Shown: positions 7,584 through 17,457, counted from the first letter of the stretch. The stretch: 64,000 nucleotides of DNA from Lachnoclostridium sp. UBA1175 (GCA_002311665.1 DBYX01000008.1:23780-87779), one strand, 5' to 3'. A program made the numbers and translations. The notes: generated by a model not told the origin, from the sequence alone.

Positions 7584-9266
7584 ATGACAGTGACGAATCA
7601 AAAGCGAAACACCCGGTTGTTTGTCGGCCTCCTGCTGCTGGCCGGCTTGCTTCACATTGCGGCCAACATACTCCACAACACGGTTCCGCCGCACTACTCC
7701 GTCAACACGATGCTCTTCTGTGCGGAGTTTGCGATCTATTCGGCACTTCTGTTCTTCTGGCTCCGGTCCATCCGCGTCCGCCTTCTGCCGACGCGGGCCA
7801 AATCCTACATGATCACACTGGCGCTGCTGATGATCCTCTATCTCTCCCTGCGCGCGTATAAGTACCGCATAGCCGCAAGTGTTGCCGGCATGCGGTTTTC
7901 CTGGTATGTCTTCTATGCGCCGATGATCATGATCCCGACGCTGTTTCTGATGGTCTGCATCCGGATCATACGGGCCGACCGGACCTCGCGGCTCGACGAG
8001 CGCCTGTTGCTCGCGCCTGCCACCGCCCTCTCCGCGATCATCATCACCAATGACCTGCATCATTTGGTGTTCGTTCCGAAGAAGGGCGTCACGGAATTCT
8101 ACGGGCAGTCGGGGACCTACACCTACCGCCTGCCGTTCTACCTGACCTACGCGTGGATGATCCTGATGATCCTAATCGGCGTGATCCTGCTGATCCGGAT
8201 CGTCGGAAGCGGCCGGAACAAGCGCCGCATTCTGTTCATCCTGGCGGACATCCTGCTGTGTTTCCTTCTGATCAAGCTGCACGACATCTATTACCTCCGC
8301 TTCCGCCTCTTCGGCACGGACCGAAACATCCGCTTCATCCCGCCGTATGAGTCGCCGGAGATCCACGTCTTCTGCATGCTGGCGGCGTTCGAGTACTGCA
8401 TCCGCAGGCGACTGATCCCTCACAACGAGGATTACGCCGGCTACATCGCGCAGATCCCGCTGCCGATCCTGATCACCGACAAGAATATGCAGCCGGCCTA
8501 CCGTTCCGCGGGCGAGATCGATGCGTCGAACGATGCACTCGCAGACGCCCTGTCGTCCCCCGTCTACCCGCAGCCCGACCGGAAGCTGTCCGGGCGGAGC
8601 ATCGCCGGCGGATACGCGTTCTGGCTCGAGGACGAGAGCGAGGTGCGCAGCGCCAACGAGCGCCTGCGCGAGGCTAACGAGCTGCTGGAGAGCGAAAATA
8701 CGCTGATCGAGTACGAGAATCGTCAGAAAGAGGAAAATGCGTACCTCCGCTCGAGGCACCGCATCTTCCACGAGATCGCCGAGGCGATGTACCCTTACCA
8801 GAAGCGGATTGAGGAACTGCTCACTACAGCGCAGCCGGGTTCCGAGGCGTTCCGCGACCGGATCTCTGACGTCTCCGTGCTCAACGCCTTCGTAAAACGC
8901 AAGACCAACCTACTGCTGCTGTCCTCGGAGCACGACACGATCGAGCTTCGGGAGCTTCAGCTGGCGGTCACCGAGTCCGCGAGGTATCTGACCTACGCGG
9001 GCCTCAGGGCATCCGTTGACGAGAGCGGATGGGTTGAGGAATCACTGCCCTCGGACACCGTCATCGCGCTGTACGACACCTTCGAGCAGCTCGCGGAGCG
9101 GATGCTCGGACGTGCGACGCTTCTGATGATCTCCTACACCGGGGATGGCGTTCGCATGGCCACGGACGCGGAAGTGGATACGATCACTACGCCTCTGCCG
9201 GTAACGGCGGAGCAGCGGGACGACATCTGGTATCTGACCGTCCCCGCGCAGAAAGGCGGTGATTGA
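7584..9266 (+). CDS. Multi-span membrane sensor with degenerate kinase-like C-terminus
   Basis: A 560-residue protein with about seven to eight hydrophobic segments in residues 10-265, then a short PAS-like stretch (IAQIPLPILITD, about 293-305) and a coiled coil (about 350-395). The C-terminal part is placed where a dimerisation and GHKL ATPase region would be, but I see no clear N-box or glycine boxes, so it is probably not an active kinase. It is the first gene of a three-gene unit; its stop is one base from the start of the next gene, which carries a better ATPase domain. I infer that the two form a hetero-complex that senses an unknown signal at the membrane. The start has GGAG about nine bases upstream. 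Confidence 0.65.
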   Translation: MTVTNQKRNTRLFVGLLLLAGLLHIAANILHNTVPPHYSVNTMLFCAEFAIYSALLFFWLRSIRVRLLPTRAKSYMITLALLMILYLSLRAYKYRIAASVAGMRFSWYVFYAPMIMIPTLFLMVCIRIIRADRTSRLDERLLLAPATALSAIIITNDLHHLVFVPKKGVTEFYGQSGTYTYRLPFYLTYAWMILMILIGVILLIRIVGSGRNKRRILFILADILLCFLLIKLHDIYYLRFRLFGTDRNIRFIPPYESPEIHVFCMLAAFEYCIRRRLIPHNEDYAGYIAQIPLPILITDKNMQPAYRSAGEIDASNDALADALSSPVYPQPDRKLSGRSIAGGYAFWLEDESEVRSANERLREANELLESENTLIEYENRQKEENAYLRSRHRIFHEIAEAMYPYQKRIEELLTTAQPGSEAFRDRISDVSVLNAFVKRKTNLLLLSSEHDTIELRELQLAVTESARYLTYAGLRASVDESGWVEESLPSDTVIALYDTFEQLAERMLGRATLLMISYTGDGVRMATDAEVDTITTPLPVTAEQRDDIWYLTVPAQKGGD

Positions 9267-9267
9267 C

Positions 9268-10587
9268 ATGACAATACGGGAAGCCATGACAACCGCCCTC
9301 CGCGAAATCCTGGTCGGCGGCTCGATGATCTGGTTACTGCTGCTGTGCCACCTCTGCCTTGCGCTCCACGGCGTGGTGCGCTTCGGACGGGCCACGCGTG
9401 TCGCTTTGGCGATGGCACTGGCCAACCTTGTGCTCTTTTATTGCCTGCTGGACTGCATCTTCCACTACGGGGAGCCTGAGAAGCCGAGGACATGGCCCGC
9501 AGCGGTCGAGGCGTTCGGCCGGCTGCCGCTTGCCTGCCTGATCGCCGCGGAGGCAACGACCGCCGCATACCTGATCCTGGCCTTCCTCAGGCTCGCACGC
9601 TACCGCAGGGAGCATTTGACGCCGCTGTCCGTCAAGAAGGCGATTGACCTGCTGCCGGCGGGAGTCGCATTTGCCGAGGGCGACGACAATGTCGTATTCG
9701 CCAACCTCACGATGAACCGGATATCCCGCGCGCTGACGGGGCGCGTGCTCACGGACCTGACGCCGATCCTGGTGCTCGGAGAAGCCGAAGGCCACAACGC
9801 CGCCGAGGCCGACCGGCACAACACCACCTTCCGCCTCACCGAACCGAACGGCACCGCCGCGTGGCAGTTTGCGGCCGACACGGTCGAAAAGGACGGCGCA
9901 CAGTACCGCAGGCTGATCGCCACCGACATCTCCGCGCAGGCCGTGATCAATCAGACGCTACAGGAGAAACACGACAAACTGACGGAGCTCAACCGCCGTC
10001 TGGACATATACAACCGCAACGCGGAGCGCATCATCATCTCGCAGGAGCTTCTGAACGCGCGTATGCAGGTGCACAATGAGACGGGACACATACTCCTCGC
10101 CAGTCGCCATTATATGGACCATCCCAGCGCGGTCGAGGAGGAGGGTCTGTTGCTCGCGCTGAGGCTGACCAACGCCCACCTGCTCAACGAGTACGAGAGC
10201 GACGACACCGAGCGCGATGCGCTGTCCGAGGCGATCGAGATGGCCGCTTCGATCGGCGTGAAGGTGAAGCTCGGCGGGATCATCCCCGAGGACGGGGATC
10301 CCCGCGCCATCCTCGCCGCAGCCGTAAGCGAGTGCGCGACCAACGTGCGCAAGCACGCCGACGGCGACACCCTGACGGTGACAACCTCGGAGGCCGAAGG
10401 AAGCCTCACGATGACGCTCGCAGGCAACGGCAGGCCCGTGGCCGGGTCGGTCACCGAGTCCGGCGGACTCGCATCCCTGCGAAGGCTCACGGAGCAGTCC
10501 GGCGGAACGATGGAGATATCCGCAACACCTGATTTTACGCTGACAATGCAAGTGCCGGCGCACCACACGGAAAGGGGGAAACCGTAA
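9268..10587 (+). CDS. Sensor histidine kinase with GHKL ATPase domain
   Basis: A 439-residue protein: three N-terminal membrane segments (about 12-35, 44-64 and 84-108), a PAS-like region (AIDLLPAGVAFAEGDDNVVFAN, shown here only in part as LLPAGVAFAEGD), a coiled coil, an H-box candidate (RMQVHNETGHIL) and a C-terminal ATPase domain with an N-box (SECATNVRKHADG) and GGL-SLRR, an arrangement used by kinases that pair with LuxR-type regulators. The ATG at 9268 has AGGCGG eight bases upstream; a GTG three codons earlier is possible. The stop codon overlaps the start of the regulator gene by one base, which indicates translational coupling and a cognate pair. Confidence 0.75.
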   Translation: MTIREAMTTALREILVGGSMIWLLLLCHLCLALHGVVRFGRATRVALAMALANLVLFYCLLDCIFHYGEPEKPRTWPAAVEAFGRLPLACLIAAEATTAAYLILAFLRLARYRREHLTPLSVKKAIDLLPAGVAFAEGDDNVVFANLTMNRISRALTGRVLTDLTPILVLGEAEGHNAAEADRHNTTFRLTEPNGTAAWQFAADTVEKDGAQYRRLIATDISAQAVINQTLQEKHDKLTELNRRLDIYNRNAERIIISQELLNARMQVHNETGHILLASRHYMDHPSAVEEEGLLLALRLTNAHLLNEYESDDTERDALSEAIEMAASIGVKVKLGGIIPEDGDPRAILAAAVSECATNVRKHADGDTLTVTTSEAEGSLTMTLAGNGRPVAGSVTESGGLASLRRLTEQSGGTMEISATPDFTLTMQVPAHHTERGKP

Positions 10588-11252
10588 TGTCCGGGAAAAT
10601 CAAAGTAGTGATCGCCGACGACCAGTACGTCGCGCGCGGATTTTTCGAAATGTACGTGAAGATGTCCGCAGACTATGAGCTTGCGGCGTCGCTCGCCACC
10701 GCGGAGCAGGCAGTCAACTACTGCCGCGCCAACCCGGTCGACCTGGTCATCATGGACGTGATGATGAAGCGGGGCCTGGACGGGTTGACTTGCGCCGAGA
10801 CCATCAAGGCCAACAATCCCGATGTCCGCGTGATACTGGCGACATCGACCGCCGAGTACCAGTGGATTGAGAAGGCAAAGAAGGCGAACATCGACAGCTT
10901 CTGGTTCAAGGAGTACGACGAGCGCTCACTTCTCGAGGTCATGGACCGCACAATGCACGGTGAGTCGGTCTACCCCGGAGCCGCACCGAACCCGCGGTTC
11001 GGAGACATCGACAAATCCGGCCTCACCGACCGGGAACTCGAGATCCTGCGCGAGCTCACGACCAACCGTTCCAACGAGGAGATCGCGGAGCGCTGCGGCA
11101 TCTCGCTCAACACGGTCAAGCGGCACATACAGAACATGCTTGTCAAGACCGGGTACACCAACCGCCTCGAGCTGGCGGTCAACGCCAAATCCCTCGGGCT
11201 TGTGGTCCACGACGACGACCGCACGGACGGGAAAAATGGTTCTTGCGGGTGA
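10587..11252 (+). CDS. LuxR/NarL-type response regulator
   Basis: A 221-residue regulator with a receiver domain (acidic pair D11-D12, phospho-acceptor D57 in VIMDVMM, conserved Lys in WFKEYDE) and a C-terminal LuxR-type helix-turn-helix (LTDRELEILRELTT...EEIAERCGISLNTVKRHI). It completes the two-component unit with the two membrane proteins before it. The last codons coincide with copy 2 of the 20-base element found at the promoter of its own operon, so it may control both its own operon and the secreted LRR/Ig protein downstream. The start overlaps the kinase stop codon by one base. Confidence 0.88.
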   Translation: MSGKIKVVIADDQYVARGFFEMYVKMSADYELAASLATAEQAVNYCRANPVDLVIMDVMMKRGLDGLTCAETIKANNPDVRVILATSTAEYQWIEKAKKANIDSFWFKEYDERSLLEVMDRTMHGESVYPGAAPNPRFGDIDKSGLTDRELEILRELTTNRSNEEIAERCGISLNTVKRHIQNMLVKTGYTNRLELAVNAKSLGLVVHDDDRTDGKNGSCG

Positions 11253-11280
11253 TGCATCGCAGCCGCGAAAGCACTATAAT
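11233..11280 (+). promoter_or_regulatory. Promoter with shared 20-base element, copy 2
   Basis: AAAATGGTTCTTGCGGGTGA at 11233-11252 covers the last codons and stop of the response regulator gene. A perfect TATAAT follows at 11275-11280, 22 bases later, against 23 in copy 1. No -35 hexamer is evident. The transcript would encode the secreted LRR/Ig protein, whose start is 109 bases downstream. Confidence 0.6.
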
Positions 11281-11388
11281 GGTGCTGTTGATTCATTTTC
11301 CGAAGAATACGCAACAGATTGGGAAGAAAAAGCGTAAGAAAACGAAAGAAACGGAATGCACATTCCGGGAGAAAGGAAACGAGACACA

Positions 11389-14300
11389 ATGAAGAACAAA
11401 AAACAACTCCTTTTGAGTATCCTTCTGGTGCTCGCGGCAATACTCGTGCTGATGCCCCGCACGGCGCTTGCCGATCCGCCGGTCATGACGATCGCGTATA
11501 TCGACACGTCCGACGGAAGCTATCTGAAGAGTCTTCTCGAATCGGAAAAGCCTTACACCATTGTCCTCAGGACGGATATCGATTACAAGATAAACACGGA
11601 GGATCCGTACTGGTGCACGATCAAGGGCAAAAAGATCATCGACATGAACGGCCACGGCATCAAAATCCACAATGACGATGTGTACGAGTCCACGCTGTTC
11701 AAGATCCCCGCGGGCGCCACGCTGATCATCACCGCCAACGCAAACGATGATGCGGACGATGTGAAGATCACATACAACGGCTACATCAATGATGACAGTG
11801 ATATAAAATTCCGCAACCTCTTCGAGGTTTACGGTACCCTTGTGAACAACGGCGCCAACCTGCACGCCGGCAGATCCAAGGAGTACTACACACACATCGA
11901 TTACGGATACAAGCAGACACTCGGGCGGGGTGTATGTGTAAAAAACGGAGGGTCTTTTGTGATGAACTACGGCCGTGTATACGGTCGCGGTGAAACACTA
12001 GAACTCATCCAAGTAACCTCCGGTGGAGTCAAAGTATACAAAACGCATAGTCTTTGCGCAATCCTGGCAGATGCCGGTGCCACCGTGCTGATCAACGGCG
12101 GCGAAGTATACGGAAAGGCAGGCGCTGATTGCTTCGATCTGGATGACAACGCAACTGTGCGTGTGGCCTCCGGTTTCTTCGAGACATCCACCGTGTGGTG
12201 TTACATGCAGAACGGAGACGAACATTGGGGAGCTAATACGGTTGGAGACGTCGGTCTCGAGCGAAAGCATATTGCGGAAAACTCGATTGCATCATACAAG
12301 CATGCCGACGGCGAAGCCAACTTGGGGCTCTTTTCTCACTCCTGGGACTATCCCGAGTCCGTCACGGTCACTCTCAAGACACCTTACTTTAACATCATAG
12401 CCGACGGCGCCGAGCCGAACACAACCGGAAACATCTGCTACTACCGGTTCATGGATGATACCGCGACCATCGGCGCCTATGACTACTCGGAATACTTCCC
12501 CGGCACTCCGGACAAAACAAACTACAGTGCGAATACACACGAAGCTGAGCATAAGTACGAGTTTACGTGGGTCATCACGGAAAATAATACCGATGAGCCC
12601 ATAACGGTGGTCACCGAATCCGACAGGCTCAGCCTGAAGAACGATGTTCCGGGATTTGACCTGCTTCCGGGTAAAATGTATTCTGTACGCTGTGTGTCGG
12701 CGGAGCGCGTCGTTGACCCCGAGGGTGAGACCGCTCTGGTTCTGTACGGTTTTTCTTCTTCCATCGATGTTCTCGTCGACGTCACGCCCGGCAGCAGTGT
12801 TCCGCTGACGGCGGAGTATTTCCCGGATGACATATTCCGCGCGTACCTGGCCGAACATTACGACTTGGAGGAAGCAACACCCGGCTATCTCAGCAAGAGC
12901 GAGCTCAAGGACATCGTTAATTTATATATTGCCTCCAAAGGCATCTCCTCGCTTCAGGGTATCGAGTATCTTCCGTATGTGAAGACGCTTGATGCATCAG
13001 ACAATCATATCACCTACTATGACGGCTCGGGCAATCCTCACCTTATGGACCTGGATCTTGCTCAGAATCCGCTCACGGGCATCAACCTCACAAACAACTC
13101 GAACCTTCGCATTCTCCATCTGCAGGATTGCGACGGTGCAAGTTCGAACTTGTTCCTGGATCTCACGGGATGTCCGCGAATGAACACATTGCACTTGACC
13201 TACAGCGATTTTCGGCACATCGACATCAGCAAATGCTGGAATCTGATAAATCTCGTACTGAATCACGACTACGTTGTCAACAGCAATTCCGGATACCGTC
13301 AATATGATGATCCTGAAACAGGCGCTGCGATCTATCAGGGGGAAAACAACCCGGGACTGCTTTATGTTGCCCATTTCGACGAGACGACCTTCCCCGACCC
13401 CGTATTCCGGGATGAGATCAAGCGGCGCATCCACGATCTGCAGGAGGGTGACTTGCTCAGTTCCGACCTGGCTAAAGCAATTCAGACGATCTACATCGAA
13501 GACGAGGATGTATACAGCCTGGATGGCATCCGGTATTTTACGAACCTTACATACCTGGACGTCACCGACGGCGAACTGTACCGCGTGGACCTCTCAAACA
13601 ATAAAAAGCTGCAGCAAGTGTATCTGTTCCGCAATCGGCTGTACTCCCTGAATGTGAGCGGACTTACCGAATTGAAAGAACTGTATGTATACGGTAACCA
13701 GCTGTATTCCCTGGACGTGAGCGGACTCACGGCTCTGGAATGTCTGGATTGCGGAGACAACCGGCTCAACAAGGTGGATGTCTCGGACAATGTCAACCTT
13801 AAAAAGCTCGTCTGCGGCGGCAACTGTCTGAAAACGCTGGATGTAAGCGGACACACGGCGCTGAAGGAGCTGTACTGCGGCAGCTCATTTTTGGAGTCGA
13901 TCGATCTTTCAGGCTGCACCGAGTTGCTCGATCTCGTCGTTGACTCCAACTGGCTGAGTTCGCTGTCTCTCGCCGGCAATAAGAAGCTCCGCCTTCTGGA
14001 CACCCGCTCGAACAATTTAATCACTCTTGACATCAGCAGTTGCAGCGCTCTGAACACGCTCGTGACAGGGACGACCGTGACTCGCCAACCCGGCACCGGC
14101 GATACCTCCCGACTTAAAACAGACGTCTGGGGCAGTTTCCCGTCGTACGTCAAGGTTGACTCGAGCACGATGCTGATCACGAACCCGCAGCTGGCCTACG
14201 CGGTTGTCACTTTCGAGACCAACGGCGGCAGTGAAGTGCAGCCGGTATCCACACTCAAGGGATACACGCTGAACATGTCCGCACCGCTCACCTCCAAGCC

Positions 14301-15846
14301 TTACTACTCCTTCGGCGGCTGGTTCACGGATCCCGGTTGTACGAACCGGTTCATCTTCGACCAAAACGGAACCGTCGTCACCGAAGACATCACCCTGTAC
14401 GCAGCGTGGAGCGCGACCGGCCCTGACATTCAATTCCAGCCGGAGGATGTCACTGTCACACCAGACAACGAAGCAGTCTTCAGCATCAAGGCGACCGGTG
14501 AGGGCACGCTGACCTACAAGTGGCAGACGAAAGCTCCGAACTCGTCGACCTGGAAGGACTCGACCAACGCGACCGCGACCAAGGCAACCTTCAAGATCAA
14601 GGCACAGACAGGCCACGACGGCTTCCGGTTCCGCTGCATCGTCACGGACAGTCAAGGCAGATCTTCGGTCTCGCAATCGGCTATGCTTTCGGTGGTCAAC
14701 GTCATAAGCCCGCTGATCGTGACCGATCCGGCTGATGTGACAACGGCCGTCGGCAACACGGCGATCTTCAGTATCGCTGTGACCGGCATCGAGCCGATCT
14801 CCTACCAGTGGCAGATCCTCACACCCGGCTCGGTAGTATGGAAAGACTCGAACAACACCTCCGCCAAATACTCCACGTTCAAGATCAGGACCAGTGCCGC
14901 TCACAACGGTTACAAGGTGCGCTGCGTCGTGACGGACGCCAACGGAAAGACGAGGATCTCCGGGGTGGCAACCCTTACCCTGACCGGTGACGTTCCTCCC
15001 GTGATCAAGACACAGCCGAAGGACATCACGGTAGCCGCCGGTGCGACGGCCAAGTTCCAGGTGTCTGTGACTGCGAACGGAACGCCCACCTACCAGTGGC
15101 AGACGAAAGCTCCGAACTCGTCGGCCTGGAAGAACTCGACCAACGCGACCGCGAAGAAGGCAACCTTCCAGATCACCGCACAGGCAGCCCACAACGGCTA
15201 CCAGTTCCGATGCATCATTACAAGCTCGACCGGCAAGACCGTAACCTCCAACGCCGCGACACTCACGGTGACCGCTGCGGGTCCGTCCATCACGACCCAG
15301 CCTGCGGACAAGACCGTCGCCGTAGGTGCGAGTGCGAAATTCACGGTGGCCGCTACCGGCACCGGAACGCTCACCTACCAGTGGCAGACGAAGGCTCCGA
15401 ACTCGTCGACCTGGAAGAACTCGACCAACTCGTACGCGAAGAAGGCGACCTTCCAGATCACCGCACAGGCAGCCCACAACGGCTACCAGTTCCGCTGCAT
15501 CGTCACGGACGGTAACGGCGCAACCGCTACCTCCGCTGCCGCGACCCTCACGGTGACCGGCGCCGCTCCCGTGATCACGAAGCAGCCGGCCAACACAACC
15601 GTCAACGCGGGCGAGACCATACGCTTCACCGTCTCCGCGACCGGAACCGGAACGCTCACCTACCAGTGGCAGACGCAGGCTCCGGGCTCGACGACCTGGA
15701 AGAATTCGACCAACACGACCGCGAAGAAGGCAACGTTCCAGATGGTTGCACAGGCAGCCCACAACGGTTACAAGTTCCGCTGCATCGTGACGGACGCGAA
15801 CGGCATTGAGACCGCAACGAACGCCGCGACGCTGACGGTAAACTGA
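11389..15846 (+). CDS. Large secreted surface protein: beta-helix-like region, LRRs, InlB-type repeat, five Ig-like domains
   Basis: A 1485-residue exported protein. Residues 1-28 are a signal peptide (Lys-rich start, hydrophobic core, cleavage after TALA). Next comes a right-handed beta-helix-like part (repeated G-x-V-x-N-G-G patterns), then leucine-rich repeats with the LYSLDVSGLTALECLDCGDN type of unit (about DNA 12850-14100), one InlB/Flg_new-type repeat (VTFETNGGS...YAAW, about 14200-14415) and five Ig-like domains of about 90 residues. No LPXTG motif, C-terminal membrane anchor or SLH domain is visible, so how it stays on the surface is unknown. A role in adhesion or glycan/protein binding is inference. 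The ATG at 11389 is chosen for the signal peptide; its ribosome binding site (AAAGGA) is rather far. It lies directly after a two-component operon that shares its promoter element. Confidence 0.8.
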   Translation: MKNKKQLLLSILLVLAAILVLMPRTALADPPVMTIAYIDTSDGSYLKSLLESEKPYTIVLRTDIDYKINTEDPYWCTIKGKKIIDMNGHGIKIHNDDVYESTLFKIPAGATLIITANANDDADDVKITYNGYINDDSDIKFRNLFEVYGTLVNNGANLHAGRSKEYYTHIDYGYKQTLGRGVCVKNGGSFVMNYGRVYGRGETLELIQVTSGGVKVYKTHSLCAILADAGATVLINGGEVYGKAGADCFDLDDNATVRVASGFFETSTVWCYMQNGDEHWGANTVGDVGLERKHIAENSIASYKHADGEANLGLFSHSWDYPESVTVTLKTPYFNIIADGAEPNTTGNICYYRFMDDTATIGAYDYSEYFPGTPDKTNYSANTHEAEHKYEFTWVITENNTDEPITVVTESDRLSLKNDVPGFDLLPGKMYSVRCVSAERVVDPEGETALVLYGFSSSIDVLVDVTPGSSVPLTAEYFPDDIFRAYLAEHYDLEEATPGYLSKSELKDIVNLYIASKGISSLQGIEYLPYVKTLDASDNHITYYDGSGNPHLMDLDLAQNPLTGINLTNNSNLRILHLQDCDGASSNLFLDLTGCPRMNTLHLTYSDFRHIDISKCWNLINLVLNHDYVVNSNSGYRQYDDPETGAAIYQGENNPGLLYVAHFDETTFPDPVFRDEIKRRIHDLQEGDLLSSDLAKAIQTIYIEDEDVYSLDGIRYFTNLTYLDVTDGELYRVDLSNNKKLQQVYLFRNRLYSLNVSGLTELKELYVYGNQLYSLDVSGLTALECLDCGDNRLNKVDVSDNVNLKKLVCGGNCLKTLDVSGHTALKELYCGSSFLESIDLSGCTELLDLVVDSNWLSSLSLAGNKKLRLLDTRSNNLITLDISSCSALNTLVTGTTVTRQPGTGDTSRLKTDVWGSFPSYVKVDSSTMLITNPQLAYAVVTFETNGGSEVQPVSTLKGYTLNMSAPLTSKPYYSFGGWFTDPGCTNRFIFDQNGTVVTEDITLYAAWSATGPDIQFQPEDVTVTPDNEAVFSIKATGEGTLTYKWQTKAPNSSTWKDSTNATATKATFKIKAQTGHDGFRFRCIVTDSQGRSSVSQSAMLSVVNVISPLIVTDPADVTTAVGNTAIFSIAVTGIEPISYQWQILTPGSVVWKDSNNTSAKYSTFKIRTSAAHNGYKVRCVVTDANGKTRISGVATLTLTGDVPPVIKTQPKDITVAAGATAKFQVSVTANGTPTYQWQTKAPNSSAWKNSTNATAKKATFQITAQAAHNGYQFRCIITSSTGKTVTSNAATLTVTAAGPSITTQPADKTVAVGASAKFTVAATGTGTLTYQWQTKAPNSSTWKNSTNSYAKKATFQITAQAAHNGYQFRCIVTDGNGATATSAAATLTVTGAAPVITKQPANTTVNAGETIRFTVSATGTGTLTYQWQTQAPGSTTWKNSTNTTAKKATFQMVAQAAHNGYKFRCIVTDANGIETATNAATLTVN
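14420..15843 (+). repeat. Five tandem Ig-like repeat units inside the surface protein gene
   Basis: Units of about 285 bases begin near 14420, 14710, 14997, 15283 and 15571. Each encodes an opening like P-I-x-x-Q-P-x-D-x-T-V, a YQWQT-APNSS-WK-S-N core, and an HNGY-FRCIVTD end. Units 3, 4 and 5 share long stretches identical at DNA level, for example the bases coding AQAAHNGYQFRCI, which suggests recent duplication or gene conversion and possible repeat-number variation between strains. Confidence 0.85.
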
Positions 15847-15884
15847 GTTATCCGCGAATTTAAATAAGCCATAAGCGAAAAAAT

Positions 15885-15919
15885 ACACCCCGGATGGTTC
15901 TCATCCGGGGTGTTCGTGT
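15885..15919. terminator. Terminator between convergent genes
   Basis: ACACCCCGGATG (15885-15896) pairs with CATCCGGGGTGT (15902-15913) over a five-base loop. A residues lie upstream and a T-rich tail downstream, so it serves the surface protein gene and the converging AAA+ gene. Confidence 0.85.
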
Positions 15920-15972
15920 TTCTGTCAAATTGTGCGATCCCGTAAGCGCTCCTGCGCTTTCCGGACGCTCCC

Positions 15973-17385
15973 CTACTGCTTCTCGATCACGTTCGGAACG
16001 ATATCCTTGACATCGTCCACGATGATCGTGCACAGCTGCTCCTCGGTCGGCTCCTTGATGGAGACGACGCGGGTCGCGTGGTTGGTGATCGCCTTCTCGA
16101 GGAAGTTGCGCACCTCGCGCGCGTTCGCAAAATTTTCCGCCTGGGTCCTGAGGCAGTTGTCGAAGTAGTCGATCGCCGCCTGGCGCGCCTCGGGCGAAAG
16201 CTTGTAGTCCTTGCCGCTGCACATACCCTCGAGGATCTTGATCAGCTGCTCCGGCGAGTAGTCGTCGAAGCGGATATACTTGTTGAAGCGGGACTTGAGA
16301 CCGGGGTTCGAATCGAGGAACTCGTCCATCGGCTCCTCGTAGCCCGCCACGATCACGATCAGGCGGTCGCGGTTGTCCTCCATCGCCTTCAGAAGCGTGT
16401 CCACCGCCTCCTGGCCGAAGTCGTTCTCACCCTTGCCCACATTGAGCGTGTATGCCTCGTCGATGAACAGCACGCCGTCCATCGCCTTGTCGATCACTTC
16501 CTGCGTCTTGATCGCCGTCTGGCCGACATAGCCGCACACCAGGCCGCCGCGGTCCACCTCGATCAGCTGCCCTCCCTTCAGGACGCCGAGGCCCTGGAAG
16601 ATCTTGCCGAGCAGTCGGGCGACCGTCGTCTTGCCGGTACCGGGGTTGCCGTAGAAAACCATATGCTTGCTGATGTCCGCGGTCTTCATACCCTTCGCCT
16701 CGCGCATTTTCTGCACGCGGATGAGGTCCACGATGCCCGCGATGTCCTTCTTCACGCGCTCGAGACCGATGAGGGAGTTGAGGCTCTCCATCAGCTTATC
16801 GACGTTCTCCTGGTCGCTGGGGTCGACGACCTTGCGCTCCACGAGAAGCGGTTTCGCCTTGATGATCTTGAAGTTGCTCGTGTAAAATACGCCGTACTCC
16901 TTGAGGAACGTCTCCAGCATGGTGATGTACTGCGTCATGCGGTTCGTTTCCTTCTCGCTCGTGTTGTCCTTCGTCGCGAGTATGTGCTCCGCGAACAGCT
17001 TGTAGGTGTCCGCGAGGATCTGCGCGTTCTGGTACTTGTTCGGGTCGTTGCCGATCTTCTTGCCGGCGTCGGCGAGGATGAAATACTTCATCGCGCGCGG
17101 CCTTGTCGAGCCGTACGCACCACCCTGAGCCGCGAGGCGACGGCGCATCTCCGTAACTTCGTCGGCGCGCATCTTGAGCTGCAGCGTATCCTTGATGAGA
17201 TCCTGCTCCTCCTGCGAGATGACGCCGTCGGCGTCCGCGAGATAGAGAGCGAATTCCATCATTTCCCGATGCAACAGCACTTTAAGCGGCATGCTCAAAG
17301 CGAGCACGCCGCCAATGTTTAACCGACTGATTGTCATGCATATGGAATCGCAGATCGTCATCAATTCCTGCAATGATTTTTCCAA
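15973..17385 (-). CDS. AAA+ ATPase of the SpoVK/CbbX type
   Basis: A 470-residue cytosolic ATPase. The N-terminal 150 residues include a TerB-like acidic helical stretch (ALYLADADGVISQEEQDLI). The AAA+ domain has Walker A GNPGTGKT (246-253), Walker B GVLFIDEAYTL, a sensor and arginine finger region (NPGLKSRFNKYI) and a helical lid. The SpoVK and CbbX groups are remodelling ATPases; which substrate this one acts on is not visible. I chose the TTG at 17385 because GGAGG lies eight bases upstream, while the longer GTG start has no ribosome binding site. It lies 72 bases after serA in the same direction and no terminator separates them, so it may be co-transcribed with serC-serA. Confidence 0.8.
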   Translation of the reverse strand: MEKSLQELMTICDSICMTISRLNIGGVLALSMPLKVLLHREMMEFALYLADADGVISQEEQDLIKDTLQLKMRADEVTEMRRRLAAQGGAYGSTRPRAMKYFILADAGKKIGNDPNKYQNAQILADTYKLFAEHILATKDNTSEKETNRMTQYITMLETFLKEYGVFYTSNFKIIKAKPLLVERKVVDPSDQENVDKLMESLNSLIGLERVKKDIAGIVDLIRVQKMREAKGMKTADISKHMVFYGNPGTGKTTVARLLGKIFQGLGVLKGGQLIEVDRGGLVCGYVGQTAIKTQEVIDKAMDGVLFIDEAYTLNVGKGENDFGQEAVDTLLKAMEDNRDRLIVIVAGYEEPMDEFLDSNPGLKSRFNKYIRFDDYSPEQLIKILEGMCSGKDYKLSPEARQAAIDYFDNCLRTQAENFANAREVRNFLEKAITNHATRVVSIKEPTEEQLCTIIVDDVKDIVPNVIEKQ

Positions 17386-17457
17386 TGGTGAATCCTCCGT
17401 TGCCGTCGGGTTAGTCCGGGAAGGCACCGACCGGGCCGGCGCTTCCGCAATATCGTG

